The translations under genes and the position numbers were made by a program. A DNA stretch of 52,308 bases from a virus. The notes under the pieces are model-generated. The model saw nothing but the letters and a program-made list of their open reading frames with translations. It did no database searches and had not been told where the DNA came from. Of this stretch, positions 39,032 to 46,999 are shown piece after piece (position 1 is the first letter of the stretch; the number at the start of each line of letters is the position of its first letter). The stretch lies in IMG/VR virus record IMGVR_UViG_3300044726_000110, positions 1 through 52,308 of that record. One strand, written 5' to 3'.

Positions 39032-40185
39032 GAATCGTCTCCATCTGGCGTTGGGAGCGCGAGGCTCGATACGTACACACGGGAGGAGGGTTCGCCCTCT
39101 TTGTAGGGAACCTCGAATCCGTGCTTGGCGGCTAGGGCAGACAGCGCGACCGTGTCGATCCCGCGCCTGCCCTTGACTGTGCCGTGCTTGACCTTGTAGC
39201 CCTCGGTGTAGAGTTGATAGCCACGGTCAACGGCTGACAGGATCTGGTCCCTGATCTCGCTTTTCTCCGCTCGGAGGGCGGATTCCCTCTCCGATATATC
39301 TCTGTATTGGGCCGCGAGATCGTCGAGGTGCCCTAACATTTTTGGGTTCGGCGGTGCCATCGTTGGGATGGCGTCGAGGTCGATAGTCTCGGACTCGGAC
39401 AGGCCAAGGAAGGCGGGACACTTGCCCTTGAACGGGCACCAGAAGCATTCCGCCTCGCGCCCATTAAAGCTCGGTTTCGGTATCCGACCCTCGTCCATCT
39501 CCTGGATCACTTCGATGTGTATACGGGCGTTGCTGCGCTCGAAGAATTCGTCATCCGGCTCGATGACACGGAAGCAGAAGTGGCTCGTCTCTTTGTTGTA
39601 GGCGCACACGAGTACCCACGACGGGCGGGCGATCCCCTTGGCGAGGACGGCGCGGAACTCGCCCGACTCCCACAGTTCATCCGACTTCACGTCCGAGAGT
39701 GTGTGGATGTACTCTTGTGTTTGGCCGTAATACTTGCGCATGAGGGTGTTCCTCATGTCGAAGCCGCGCTCTGCAAAGATCTTGTAGTTCGTGTTGTTGA
39801 GCGCCTTGGCTTCCAGCACCGCTGTCTCGCCACGGATTAATCGTTCGAGGGCTTCACCCGGTAGCCGCTCGAACAGCCAAGGGGTGATGTTGGCGAGGTC
39901 GCTGATCGCGACGATGGCTCCGTCAGGGTGGCCGGTGCGGTAGGGATCCTCGTGCGCTATCTCTAGCTGGGCGGATCCTGGCATCTCGGTGAAGTAGAGG
40001 TCGAGTCCTTGGTCGGCGCACATCTGCACGATCATGGGTTCCAGCGCCTTGCCGACACGGAACGCTACGTTGTTGTAGTCAGCCACCTTTTCGGTGCCTA
40101 TGAGTTCGTGGTAGATCTCGTGGGAGCACATGTCGCCCCACGACATGCGGACTGCGCCGGTGCCTTTGCGTGGTATAGGTGCCAT
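39028..40185 (-). CDS. Cas4/RecB-like PD-(D/E)XK exonuclease (385 aa)
   Basis: ATG 40185 (MAPIPRKGTGAVRMSWGDMC). TGHPDGAIV and AVLEAKALNNTNYKIFA supply the D and E-x-K of the nuclease motif. C20 with CFWCPFKGKCPAF (CxxC-x5-C) near the C-terminal third forms a likely Fe-S cluster as in Cas4/AddB. A long helical end (IPTMAPPNPKMLGHLDDLAA, DISERESALRAEKSEIRDQI) follows. With the RecA-like ATPase it would make recombination ends. Confidence 0.78.
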   Translation of the reverse strand: MAPIPRKGTGAVRMSWGDMCSHEIYHELIGTEKVADYNNVAFRVGKALEPMIVQMCADQGLDLYFTEMPGSAQLEIAHEDPYRTGHPDGAIVAISDLANITPWLFERLPGEALERLIRGETAVLEAKALNNTNYKIFAERGFDMRNTLMRKYYGQTQEYIHTLSDVKSDELWESGEFRAVLAKGIARPSWVLVCAYNKETSHFCFRVIEPDDEFFERSNARIHIEVIQEMDEGRIPKPSFNGREAECFWCPFKGKCPAFLGLSESETIDLDAIPTMAPPNPKMLGHLDDLAAQYRDISERESALRAEKSEIRDQILSAVDRGYQLYTEGYKVKHGTVKGRRGIDTVALSALAAKHGFEVPYKEGEPSSRVYVSSLALPTPDGDDS

Positions 40186-40186
40186 G

Positions 40187-40462
40187 TTAGTCCACCACGT
40201 TCCCTTCACCGATGGTGCAGTCCGCGATGGAGACATCGAATGCGATCTTCATGTCGCGGACAAGCTGGTGAAAGCGGTTGACGAACCAGTCGGCGTGCGG
40301 TGATGGCGTATCAGCATTATCACCGAACTTGTCTTGGATGGCGCGGATCTTCTTGATGCGCTCGAAGTCGATCACTTTGCACGCGAGGCCAACCTCTGCG
40401 ACGGCGAGCATGTCGGCGGTGAAGCCAGCGGCGTCGGCGGTGCTTATAGGACGTGGTTGCAC
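40187..40462 (-). CDS. Hypothetical protein (91 aa)
   Basis: GTG start at 40462, with CAAGGAG upstream; the promoter at 40481-40509 lies just ahead. MQPRPISTADAAGFTADMLA, IDFERIKKIRAIQDKFGDNA, VNRFHQLVRDMKIAFDVSIA: a small helical protein, no family. It heads the transcription unit leading into the exonuclease and ThyX genes. Confidence 0.6.
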   Translation of the reverse strand: MQPRPISTADAAGFTADMLAVAEVGLACKVIDFERIKKIRAIQDKFGDNADTPSPHADWFVNRFHQLVRDMKIAFDVSIADCTIGEGNVVD

Positions 40463-40480
40463 TGGTGTCTCCTTGTCATA

Positions 40481-40509
40481 AGTATACTATGCCGCGAGCG
40501 AGTTGTCAA
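40481..40509 (-). promoter_or_regulatory. Leftward promoter ahead of the exonuclease-ThyX unit
   Basis: Minus strand TTGACA (40509-40504), 17-bp spacer, TATACT (40486-40481). The -35 lies in GTTGACAAC, a 9-bp sequence present at three other leftward promoters. The -10 lies across the polymerase stop codon. Confidence 0.7.
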
Positions 40510-41278
40510 CAGGTCGCCACGTGCTGCGCGGATATGGGTGCTTGTCGGGATCGAATCCCTTGACCGTTCCCCACGATTGTCCGAACTCGAAATCCACGAA
40601 CACGGGAACCTTGAGGGTGACGGCGCTTGCCATGATAGCGGGGATGGTTTCCGCGAGCCACTGCACTTCGCCGTCCGGTGCCTCTATGACTATCTCGTCG
40701 TGGACAAGCGCTATGATTTTGCTAGCGCAGTTACTAGCCTTCATGAAGCGGTACACACGGAGGGCGGCAGTCTTGAAGTAGTCGGCAGCCGAACCCTGGA
40801 TCGGGTGGTTGATGGCACCGCGCTCAGCCTCGCCGCGCTTCTCGAAATCGCGGGACGTTATGTCGGGGAAGTAGCGCCGCCGCCCCATCATGGTTTCGGC
40901 GTACCCGTTGATCTTGCAGAACTTGATCGTGTCAAGCTGCCACTCGCGCCAGCCGGGGTAGGCATCGTAGACGCCCTTGATGAAGCTGTCGGCTTGCTCA
41001 ATGGTCAGGCCCAAGGTGGGTGTGCGCTTGAGGAGGCCGTGCCCTGCCATGCCGTAGGCTACCCCGAAGTTCACGGTCTTGGCGACGAGGCGCATATCCT
41101 TGCGGCGCTTCACGGTCGGCTCGCCACGGGCTAGTTCGGTGGCGAAGATCTGGCGGATGGTGTTCTCGTGAATGTCCCCGCCCGGTCCAAGTTCGCGGAT
41201 CATGGACTCGTCCCCGCTCAGGTGGGCCGCGATACGCATCTCTATTTGGGACAGGTCGATAGCGCATATCTTACTCAT
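40487..41278 (-). CDS. polA: DNA polymerase A, catalytic C-terminal part (263 aa)
   Basis: ATG 41278 (MSKICAIDLSQIEMRIAAHL) begins right at motif A (D-x-SQIEMR). Motif B is MRLVAKTVNFGVAYGMAG (R, K, F, Y of the O-helix) and motif C is IALVHDEIVIEAP. Ends RPVDNSLAA. The N-terminal palm start and thumb are absent here; they lie in the 42107-43924 gene with four small genes between. Start codon is in a 4-bp overlap with the previous stop, so it is translated by reinitiation. Confidence 0.85.
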   Translation of the reverse strand: MSKICAIDLSQIEMRIAAHLSGDESMIRELGPGGDIHENTIRQIFATELARGEPTVKRRKDMRLVAKTVNFGVAYGMAGHGLLKRTPTLGLTIEQADSFIKGVYDAYPGWREWQLDTIKFCKINGYAETMMGRRRYFPDITSRDFEKRGEAERGAINHPIQGSAADYFKTAALRVYRFMKASNCASKIIALVHDEIVIEAPDGEVQWLAETIPAIMASAVTLKVPVFVDFEFGQSWGTVKGFDPDKHPYPRSTWRPVDNSLAA

Positions 41279-41460
41279 GGTGCGTACGGCCCATGCATGT
41301 CCTCTTCGCGAGGCTTGAAATATCCGCAGTTGCAGCACACGACCCCGATGAGCGTCTCCCATAAGAAGAAGCCTTTTAACTTGCCGTGGAAGCAGTGGTA
41401 CGGCGAGTTAACGATGCCGCCGCAGTTGGTTACGCGACGATCAGGTTTGGGTATCGCCAT
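41275..41460 (-). CDS. Zinc-ribbon-like insert gene (61 aa)
   Basis: ATG 41460 (MAIPKPDRRVTNCGGIVNSP). NCGG and later VVCCNCGYFKP form a possible Cys4 site. It lies between the two polymerase halves, coupled at both ends. Not a homing endonuclease by sequence. Function unknown. Confidence 0.58.
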   Translation of the reverse strand: MAIPKPDRRVTNCGGIVNSPYHCFHGKLKGFFLWETLIGVVCCNCGYFKPREEDMHGPYAP

Positions 41461-41461
41461 G

Positions 41462-41638
41462 TTAGTCCTCACGTTTCCAAGGCGTGACGCTCCAGCGCTC
41501 GCCTAGATACAACATGTACTCACGGGTAGCACCGCACCAGATGCATCCTTCGATGCCGGTAGTTGTGAAGATGCGGTGGTGTTCGTGGTACTGAGCAGGC
41601 CCGTGGATCCCGAGTTTGCAGAACAGGCGCTTAAACAT
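41462..41638 (-). CDS. Small basic protein, polymerase insert (58 aa)
   Basis: ATG 41638 (MFKRLFCKLGIHGPAQYHEH) overlaps the end of the previous gene by 8 bp. Pattern CKLGIHG...HHRIFTTTGIEGCIWCGA: the CxxC (CIWC) with HG and HH may bind zinc. No family recognised. Confidence 0.58.
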   Translation of the reverse strand: MFKRLFCKLGIHGPAQYHEHHRIFTTTGIEGCIWCGATREYMLYLGERWSVTPWKRED

Positions 41639-41834
41639 TCCAGCCATCCTCTTTGTTGAGTCGTGCAATGATCAGTTCGGCCTCGGCCGCGAGATCTCGT
41701 GGGGCCACCTTGTTGTCGCGGCCAGCGTAGGCGGCGCATTCGTGGTAGCCGTTGTCATCGGCCAGCCGCCACTTGCCGTCCTGCTTCTGCTTCCATGACA
41801 GATCAGTTGCCTTGCAGTGCTTGCAGTCAGGCAC
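41631..41834 (-). CDS. Zinc-ribbon mini protein, polymerase insert (67 aa)
   Basis: MPDCKHCKATDLSWKQKQDG starts with a CxxC pair; the second Cys group is absent except HECAAYAG. An acidic C-terminal helix (RDLAAEAELIIARLNKEDGW) follows. Overlaps its neighbours by 8 bp on both sides. Unknown. Confidence 0.58.
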   Translation of the reverse strand: MPDCKHCKATDLSWKQKQDGKWRLADDNGYHECAAYAGRDNKVAPRDLAAEAELIIARLNKEDGWNV

Positions 41835-42114
41835 GATCTATCACCCACGGTATGTGTAGGTAGCGCGTGGTGTCATCACGTGGAGTCTGTACGTCTAGCG
41901 GAATCGTGACCCTGCTTCTGAGTATCAGTGCGCCCCATACGTGGATTTGTGCGACCATCACCTCATCCAGGTAGAGGCCGGGTGGTACCTCAAGCCTAAA
42001 GTTACCGGTAACTGTGCCTTGGTCGTTCCTGACGTTATGTACCTTCGGGTTCCACCAGCGATAGACTGGTCGCTCCCTCTTGCCACGGGCCAAGATAACT
42101 TGATGCTCATCCAT
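41827..42114 (-). CDS. Hypothetical protein, polymerase insert (95 aa)
   Basis: ATG 42114 overlaps the polymerase N-part stop by 8 bp, coupling it. MDEHQVILARGKRERPVYRW, beta-rich TGNFRLEVPPGLYLDEVMVA and a C-terminal PWVIDRA. No known motif. First of the four inserted genes. Confidence 0.58.
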   Translation of the reverse strand: MDEHQVILARGKRERPVYRWWNPKVHNVRNDQGTVTGNFRLEVPPGLYLDEVMVAQIHVWGALILRSRVTIPLDVQTPRDDTTRYLHIPWVIDRA

Positions 42115-43924
42115 TGTCAGGCTCCATTGGTGCAATGAACGCGTTGCGGATGAGTGAGCCATCCACCTCGAAGCTGAGGTCGTCGCGCTTGCGGGCTGGT
42201 ATGTTGGTTTGGTTAGGGTTGGCTGAGGCGAACCGTCCGGTCGCCACCGATGCCTGCTTCACCTCGCTGTGTATGCGACCGGCGTTATCCATCCACTTCG
42301 GGAGTCCCTCGATGTAGGTACCGAACATTTTCTGGATCGCCTTGTAGGTGAGGATGTCACGGACGAGGGGGTTGGCGGAGTACGGTGCGAGGGATACCTT
42401 GTCAGTCGGCATCGCCTTCTGGTTCTTGGTTACGCGGAACGTGGGGATCTGGTGTTCGGTCGGCCACACGTAGAGCGCGTTCTGGACCTGCTGCCAGGAT
42501 CCGGGATTGAAGCGCACACCCTTGTTCTTCTTGTCGGCGGGTGGAGCAAACTCATCTACGACTTCCATGATGCGGGCGTACACTGCCTCTAGGCCGGTGC
42601 GGAGGTTCGCGGCGGCTTCGGTGAGTTCGTTGGGGTCGAACAGCATCCCGTTCCGCTCGACCTCGATGACTACGTCGTTAACGGGCACTTCGAGATCAGC
42701 GTACAAGTCCCACTGGTTACGTTCCTCAAGCAGATGCTTAAGGACGTAGTAGAGGCGCAGCGAAGCGTCGGCATCTTGGGCGGCGTAGGCCACGACTGAG
42801 GGGAAGTCGGCGTCTTGAGCGGCTCGCATATCGACAACGTAGTTACCACTTCGGGGATCCTTTCGCTTGAAGCCTCGATCATAGAAGGTCTTGATCTTCT
42901 GCATCTCGATGCCAGTGGCTAGGTGAAAGCCGTCTTTCAGGCCGAGTGGGTAGTCGCCCGCCACCCACGCCATGAGCATCGTGTCATCCCAATTCTGTAG
43001 GTCGATCCCGTACCCGTGGCAGATGTGTCGCTCGAACTTGGCGTTCGACACGATCTTGAGATGCTCGGTGGACTCTAGCTGTGGCTGGATCATGACCATG
43101 ACCGCTTCGGCTTCTGCGTCATCCTCGAAGGGGTAATACAGGCCGTCGCCGGGATCAGCACAGACACCCAAGCCGATGACCTTCGCGCCGCGCATGCCTT
43201 GGTCGTTGTCATAAATTTCATCACCGCTGTCGTCGGCACCGTTGCCGGTATCGGTTTCAAGGTCGAAGCCGAAGATGGGTGCTTCCACGGCGCGGCGGAT
43301 CTCATCCAGGGTTGCCACGGTGCGGCGGAACGGGAGCGCGTTCGTCTCGTACTTGCCAGTCCGCATAATGTCTACGGCTTTGTGAAGATCCTGCCGGAAC
43401 AGCGGCGTCCAATACTGCGGGTTCTGCTGCACGAATATGGGCTGCACGGTCGGTATGATGTATCGGTCCTTGCCCCATAGGTGGCGCTTGTAAACATTGC
43501 CCCGGATCTGGAGGAGGCCAGCTTCGTCGGGCAGCATCTGCTTGACGGCAGCAGCGCCAATCACGAGGATAACGATTGGATCAACTGTCTCGCCCTCCTC
43601 ATCCAAGTAGGGGCGGCAGATGCGGGCCTCGACGTTGAGGACTTCACGATCCTTGAGGGGGCGGCAGTGGACGATGTTCGTGCGGAAGCAGTCGCGGTCC
43701 ATGTCTACGTGCATCGTGGACAGGTGGTGGGCCAGGATCTGGCCTGTCTCCCCAGCGAGGGGCTTACCGATTTGGTCCTCTCGTACGGCGGGGGCCACGG
43801 AGACGATCATCATGCGGGCATCGTGGTTGCCGTACCCCGGCACCACACGGGTGCGATGCTCACTGAGGGGGCATTTTTTGCAGCCGAGTAGGCCGTCGAG
43901 GAACATCGGTAGTGGTTCACTCAT
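42107..43924 (-). CDS. UDG-like domain, 3'-5' exonuclease and DNA polymerase A N-part (605 aa)
   Basis: Residues about 5-185: a family-4 uracil-DNA glycosylase-like domain. It keeps the iron-sulphur Cys pattern (CKKC at 15-18, then VHC and RIC) but SVAPAVRED replaces GEAPGxxED and PTVQP replaces the usual PTxHP, so glycosylase activity is doubtful. Then a DnaQ-type exonuclease: FGFDLETDT, VSNAKFERHI, YAAQDADASL. Last part is the thumb and start of the palm, with TGRFASANPNQTNIPAR, ending at IRNAFIAPMEPDNG where the split occurs. Works with the 40487-41278 product as a two-chain polymerase. Confidence 0.85.
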   Translation of the reverse strand: MSEPLPMFLDGLLGCKKCPLSEHRTRVVPGYGNHDARMMIVSVAPAVREDQIGKPLAGETGQILAHHLSTMHVDMDRDCFRTNIVHCRPLKDREVLNVEARICRPYLDEEGETVDPIVILVIGAAAVKQMLPDEAGLLQIRGNVYKRHLWGKDRYIIPTVQPIFVQQNPQYWTPLFRQDLHKAVDIMRTGKYETNALPFRRTVATLDEIRRAVEAPIFGFDLETDTGNGADDSGDEIYDNDQGMRGAKVIGLGVCADPGDGLYYPFEDDAEAEAVMVMIQPQLESTEHLKIVSNAKFERHICHGYGIDLQNWDDTMLMAWVAGDYPLGLKDGFHLATGIEMQKIKTFYDRGFKRKDPRSGNYVVDMRAAQDADFPSVVAYAAQDADASLRLYYVLKHLLEERNQWDLYADLEVPVNDVVIEVERNGMLFDPNELTEAAANLRTGLEAVYARIMEVVDEFAPPADKKNKGVRFNPGSWQQVQNALYVWPTEHQIPTFRVTKNQKAMPTDKVSLAPYSANPLVRDILTYKAIQKMFGTYIEGLPKWMDNAGRIHSEVKQASVATGRFASANPNQTNIPARKRDDLSFEVDGSLIRNAFIAPMEPDNG

Positions 43925-44126
43925 CGTCGTGGCCCCTGATTTTCTCAACTTCTGCAACGATGGCATCACCCGCCGCATTCTCCAGCAGCCACATGCAATC
44001 AATGCATAGATGGATATGACCGGGCTTAGAACCGCCCCAACGACGGCTAACCATTGCATCCACTTGGGCCGAAAGAGTTAGCGTAGCGCGCGGATCAGCG
44101 GGCTGACCACAAATACACTCAGCCAA
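43917..44126 (-). CDS. Cys-containing small protein (69 aa)
   Basis: TTG 44126 in overlap with the previous stop. AECICGQPADPR at the start and HIHLCIDCMWLLENAAG later form a CxC...CxxC pattern, a possible zinc knuckle; acidic C-terminal helix. Its stop overlaps the polymerase start by 8 bp. Unknown. Confidence 0.58.
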   Translation of the reverse strand: MAECICGQPADPRATLTLSAQVDAMVSRRWGGSKPGHIHLCIDCMWLLENAAGDAIVAEVEKIRGHDDE

Positions 44127-44316
44127 TTAGGATCTCCAGCTTCTCGCCGCAGAACGGGCAGTAGGTGACCGGAATCCGTACGATGTCCATACCACCTGGA
44201 TCGGTGGCTACCAGTCGCCAGCTTGTCCATGTTGAATCAAAGGTCAGCCGCAGCGGTTCGTAGATGCCGTCACATATGTGACTGGTCGAGTAGTTGAGTT
44301 CTATTAGGACGCTCAT
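44119..44316 (-). CDS. Small protein with CPFCG motif (65 aa)
   Basis: ATG in overlap with the methyltransferase stop. Beta-rich start MSVLIELNYSTSHICDGIYE, then PVTYCPFCGEKLEILIG: a CPxCGxxL zinc-ribbon end typical of small phage proteins. Unknown. Confidence 0.62.
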   Translation of the reverse strand: MSVLIELNYSTSHICDGIYEPLRLTFDSTWTSWRLVATDPGGMDIVRIPVTYCPFCGEKLEILIG

Positions 44317-44957
44317 CGCCGGTTCCCCATGATGGTGAGGTACTCGTGGATCATTGGGATCTCTAGTCCGACGTGGCCGTTCGACATTGTCTTGTGTTGA
44401 ATCTTGATAATGCGCAACTGCTTTTCGAGTTTGCAGCGCACCATTCGGTGCTCAGCGGTGAGATCGTCGGTGAGGAAGTAAGTCCTTGTGCTGCGTTTAA
44501 GGCGTAGGTCAGCAAGCAGGAGGGCGATCCGTCCATCAGTGCTGAGCAGAGTTGCCAGCCACTTGAGGATATCTTCGCTGCGGGCGAGGAAGCTGTCGTA
44601 TGTTGGGGCTTGAGAGAGGTCATTCTCATCATGTGTGTACCCGATCATGTTCCAGTAGGGAGGGTGCCAGAAGATGAGGTCCACGCCCGCATCCGGTAGC
44701 TCGTGTTGGACGCCCTGACGCACGACCTTCTTCATCACGTCGCCGCCCTTGCGGATGTCGGTGGCGTACCACGGGACTTTGAGATGCTCGCACACCTCGC
44801 CCGTGGTTCCGCCGCCGTGCATCGGATCGTATACGAAGCCGGGTTGGTAGGTTTCGATGAGGTCTTTGATCAGGTAGCCCGACACGTTGCCACGAAAGAG
44901 TGAGTCACCGTACGGGCCACGGTTGGGGTAAGAGGCTACGGAGTCTGCAAATGCCAT
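44313..44957 (-). CDS. DNA methyltransferase (214 aa)
   Basis: ATG at 44957, 5 nt after a TAAAAT -10, so probably leaderless. FVYDPMHGGGTTG is the AdoMet-binding motif I; LIFWHPPYWNMIG is motif IV, here HPPYW instead of the usual (D/N/S)PPY. Target-recognition region unknown. Could protect phage DNA or act as an orphan amino-methyltransferase (N6A or N4C cannot be separated). Catalytic His in place of Asp/Ser/Asn is a caution. Confidence 0.74.
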   Translation of the reverse strand: MAFADSVASYPNRGPYGDSLFRGNVSGYLIKDLIETYQPGFVYDPMHGGGTTGEVCEHLKVPWYATDIRKGGDVMKKVVRQGVQHELPDAGVDLIFWHPPYWNMIGYTHDENDLSQAPTYDSFLARSEDILKWLATLLSTDGRIALLLADLRLKRSTRTYFLTDDLTAEHRMVRCKLEKQLRIIKIQHKTMSNGHVGLEIPMIHEYLTIMGNRR

Positions 44958-44962
44958 AGCTA

Positions 44963-44991
44963 ATTTTACCCCAACGCTAGTGAGTTGTCAA
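44963..44991 (-). promoter_or_regulatory. Leaderless promoter of the methyltransferase gene
   Basis: Minus strand TTGACA (44991-44986), 17-bp spacer, TAAAAT (44968-44963). Five bases later comes ATG 44957, so the start site falls at or by the ATG. The -35 is inside GTTGACAAC, and the element begins 2 bp after the previous stop codon. Confidence 0.78.
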
Positions 44992-44993
44992 CT

Positions 44994-45812
44994 CTACTTG
45001 TGGCCTTCCCACATCTCGATGTTGGATACCGAATCCGTGACGAAGGCGTTGACCTTGGCGGCGGTGATGCCGGCCCATCCAGGGATCAGCTTGTAGGCAC
45101 CCTCACCGGAGCAGTAGAAGTTGCGCAGCGAGCCGAAGATTGCCAGAGCTTCCCGCGCCCGATCCTCGCCCACGCCGGGGAGAGTCATCAGGTTGGAGAT
45201 CCGCTTGTCGATGGGTGCGCCCACGGGGAGCACGACATCGCGGATGGCATCCTTGCTGCGGAAGAACTTGTGCGAATCCTCTGGCTTGCTCCAGTATTTG
45301 ATCAGGTTGAGCAGGTACTTGTGCTCGTTCTGCGGGCTGTCCGCGTAGGTGACGATGACGCCGTGTGATTGAGCGCCGTTCAGGACGTTCATCAGGCGGT
45401 CGTAGGTACACGCCTTTGCCATGCGTGGCAGGGAGACGTAGCCCTCGCGGTCTACTTGGACCGGCGCGGTGATCAACAAGATGACCACGTCGTAGCACAG
45501 CAGCATGTTGGAGATCTGGAAGGCGAGGCGGTCGTTGTTGATCTTGCCCACCACGTCGGAGACGGTGCTGACTTCGATCCCGATGCGTGCTTGGCGTCCC
45601 AGCTTCTCGACGTGGCACCCAAGGAAGGAGTAGTCGCCGAAATCCTGGCGCTCGCACTTGATGGGGACGCCCGCGTATTCGAGGGCTTCCGCCGTGTCTT
45701 TATGCACACGATACTCGCGGTCATCCATGATGACGGTGGGGAGGCCGGATGCGGCTTGGGCTGACGCTTTCTTCGCGGTGCCCGGTTTAGGCAGGGGTAT
45801 CGGGGTTGCCAT
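44994..45812 (-). CDS. XPF/ERCC4-type nuclease with helix-hairpin-helix (272 aa)
   Basis: VIMDDREYRV (D30, D31, R32, E33), GDYSF (D60) and IGIEVSTVSDVV (E80) give the ERCC4 fold with GDxxx-E, but the Arg-Lys of the ERKxxxD core is not seen (EVST), so its activity may differ. TLPGVGEDRAREALAIFG around 215-232 is the HhH DNA-binding part. Likely a structure-specific repair or resolvase-like enzyme in recombination. Confidence 0.78.
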   Translation of the reverse strand: MATPIPLPKPGTAKKASAQAASGLPTVIMDDREYRVHKDTAEALEYAGVPIKCERQDFGDYSFLGCHVEKLGRQARIGIEVSTVSDVVGKINNDRLAFQISNMLLCYDVVILLITAPVQVDREGYVSLPRMAKACTYDRLMNVLNGAQSHGVIVTYADSPQNEHKYLLNLIKYWSKPEDSHKFFRSKDAIRDVVLPVGAPIDKRISNLMTLPGVGEDRAREALAIFGSLRNFYCSGEGAYKLIPGWAGITAAKVNAFVTDSVSNIEMWEGHK

Positions 45813-46860
45813 CTGCTGGTGACTCGCTTTCTTCGTTCGTGTTGTTCATGGCGGCGCGGGCAGCGGTGAGTACCGCTTCGGCTTCCACGGGATCCACGAT
45901 GTTTTGGGTCTTGGTGACCTCGACGCGGAACTTCTGGAGATCAGTGTAGAAGTTCGTGAACGGGCGGGTGTAGTGACAGGCTTCGCCGCGATCCTTGACG
46001 ACAGTCATCTGCCGCAGGATACGGGGTTCGCTGCGGGTACCCTTCTCATCCATAGGCCGCGCCGACCACAGGATGACACAGGTGTCCACCATTTTTGTGA
46101 GTTTGCCCACGCCGGTTGGTTTCATTCCGAGTTGATCAAAGAGGAGGATGGGTTCGCGTTGCTCGCGGCCAGCCCCGGTCTGCATGTCGGTGACGTGGGC
46201 CAGCCCGATGAATCCAGCGCCCTTCGCGTTGTTTACGAGCGGGCGCATCGAGGCTTCGTACGTGCGGGACACGATGCCCCACGTGTCGCCGTCGAAGGCA
46301 CCGAATCCCTTCTTGCGCTCCGCTCCCCACGATACCATTCGTGAGACGACTTCGTCATCGAGTTGCAGGCCACGGATGTTGGCGATGAACTCTTGGGCGA
46401 GAGCGTAGGAACTGGACGCGAGGTCCACAATGATCCGGTCGCCACGCTTCGCTTGCCGCGTGATGTGGTTGGCAGTGCGGGCAACCATCTCCCAATTGGG
46501 GGCGTGAAAGACGTGGACGTTGCCGCCGTTGCCCTCGAACAGATGAGCGAACTCATAGCCATCCGAGAAGAACGTGGGCGCGGTGTCATCCGTGTCGATC
46601 ATGTAATACTGGTTGCCGTTCTCGGCCACGAAGTCGGCCTGAGCCATCTGCACCCACGCGTATGACTTGCCGCTGTTGGTATCACCAGCGAGGAGGATCT
46701 TGTCGCGAGGCGGGTTGAGCGTGGACACGACAGGTTTCGAGCCGAGGGTTTCGGGTGAGATCTGTGGGGCACCACTGATCGATGGCCGTGCGGTCACCGT
46801 GGGGCGGGACGCCAGTGACACCGGGGGTGCCTTTGGCGTACGTGGTAGGGGTTGAGTCAT
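45787..46860 (-). CDS. RecA/Sak4-type recombination ATPase (357 aa)
   Basis: ATG 46860 with AAGGATC upstream. Walker A GDTNSGKS at 59-66, then a Walker-B-like DRIIVDLASSS and a later FIGLAHVTD, CVILWSARPMDEK. Resembles phage Sak4-like single-domain RecA proteins. Pro-rich first 50 residues and an acidic C-terminus. It lies between the SSB-like and the XPF-like genes, forming a strand-exchange module. Confidence 0.78.
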   Translation of the reverse strand: MTQPLPRTPKAPPVSLASRPTVTARPSISGAPQISPETLGSKPVVSTLNPPRDKILLAGDTNSGKSYAWVQMAQADFVAENGNQYYMIDTDDTAPTFFSDGYEFAHLFEGNGGNVHVFHAPNWEMVARTANHITRQAKRGDRIIVDLASSSYALAQEFIANIRGLQLDDEVVSRMVSWGAERKKGFGAFDGDTWGIVSRTYEASMRPLVNNAKGAGFIGLAHVTDMQTGAGREQREPILLFDQLGMKPTGVGKLTKMVDTCVILWSARPMDEKGTRSEPRILRQMTVVKDRGEACHYTRPFTNFYTDLQKFRVEVTKTQNIVDPVEAEAVLTAARAAMNNTNEESESPADGNPDTPA

Positions 46861-46882
46861 TATAGAGATCCTTGTGATATGT

Positions 46883-46931
46883 GCTCAGTGCTGCCGATAC
46901 GTCAGGCTCCGACGTAAGGGCAGCACTGAGC
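46883..46931. other. Two-tier hairpin in the RecA-like leader
   Basis: Outer 13-bp stem GCTCAGTGCTGCC/GGCAGCACTGAGC and an inner 5-bp stem ACGTC/GACGT. Located about 23 bp upstream of the ATPase start on the minus strand. Architecture resembles hairpins at 2436 and 3213. Could block ribosome access or mark RNA processing. Confidence 0.65.
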
Positions 46932-46952
46932 CTAGATCAGTGATGAGTTAGA

Positions 46953-46982
46953 GGGCCGGGGAAAAGCGAAAAACCCCGGCCC
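46953..46982 (-). terminator. Terminator after the SSB-like gene
   Basis: 9-bp GC stem GGGCCGGGG/CCCCGGCCC with a loop of A4-GCG-A5, 17 bp past the stop of the 47000-47638 gene on the minus strand. It is followed by TCTAACT, not a U-run. Confidence 0.65.
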
Positions 46983-46999
46983 CCTGAACGCCCGATCTC

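Noticed and set aside
41275-42114. Intein or group I intron between the polymerase halves
   Set aside because: The interval contains four short coupled genes; no intein motifs, homing endonuclease or intron core was seen.
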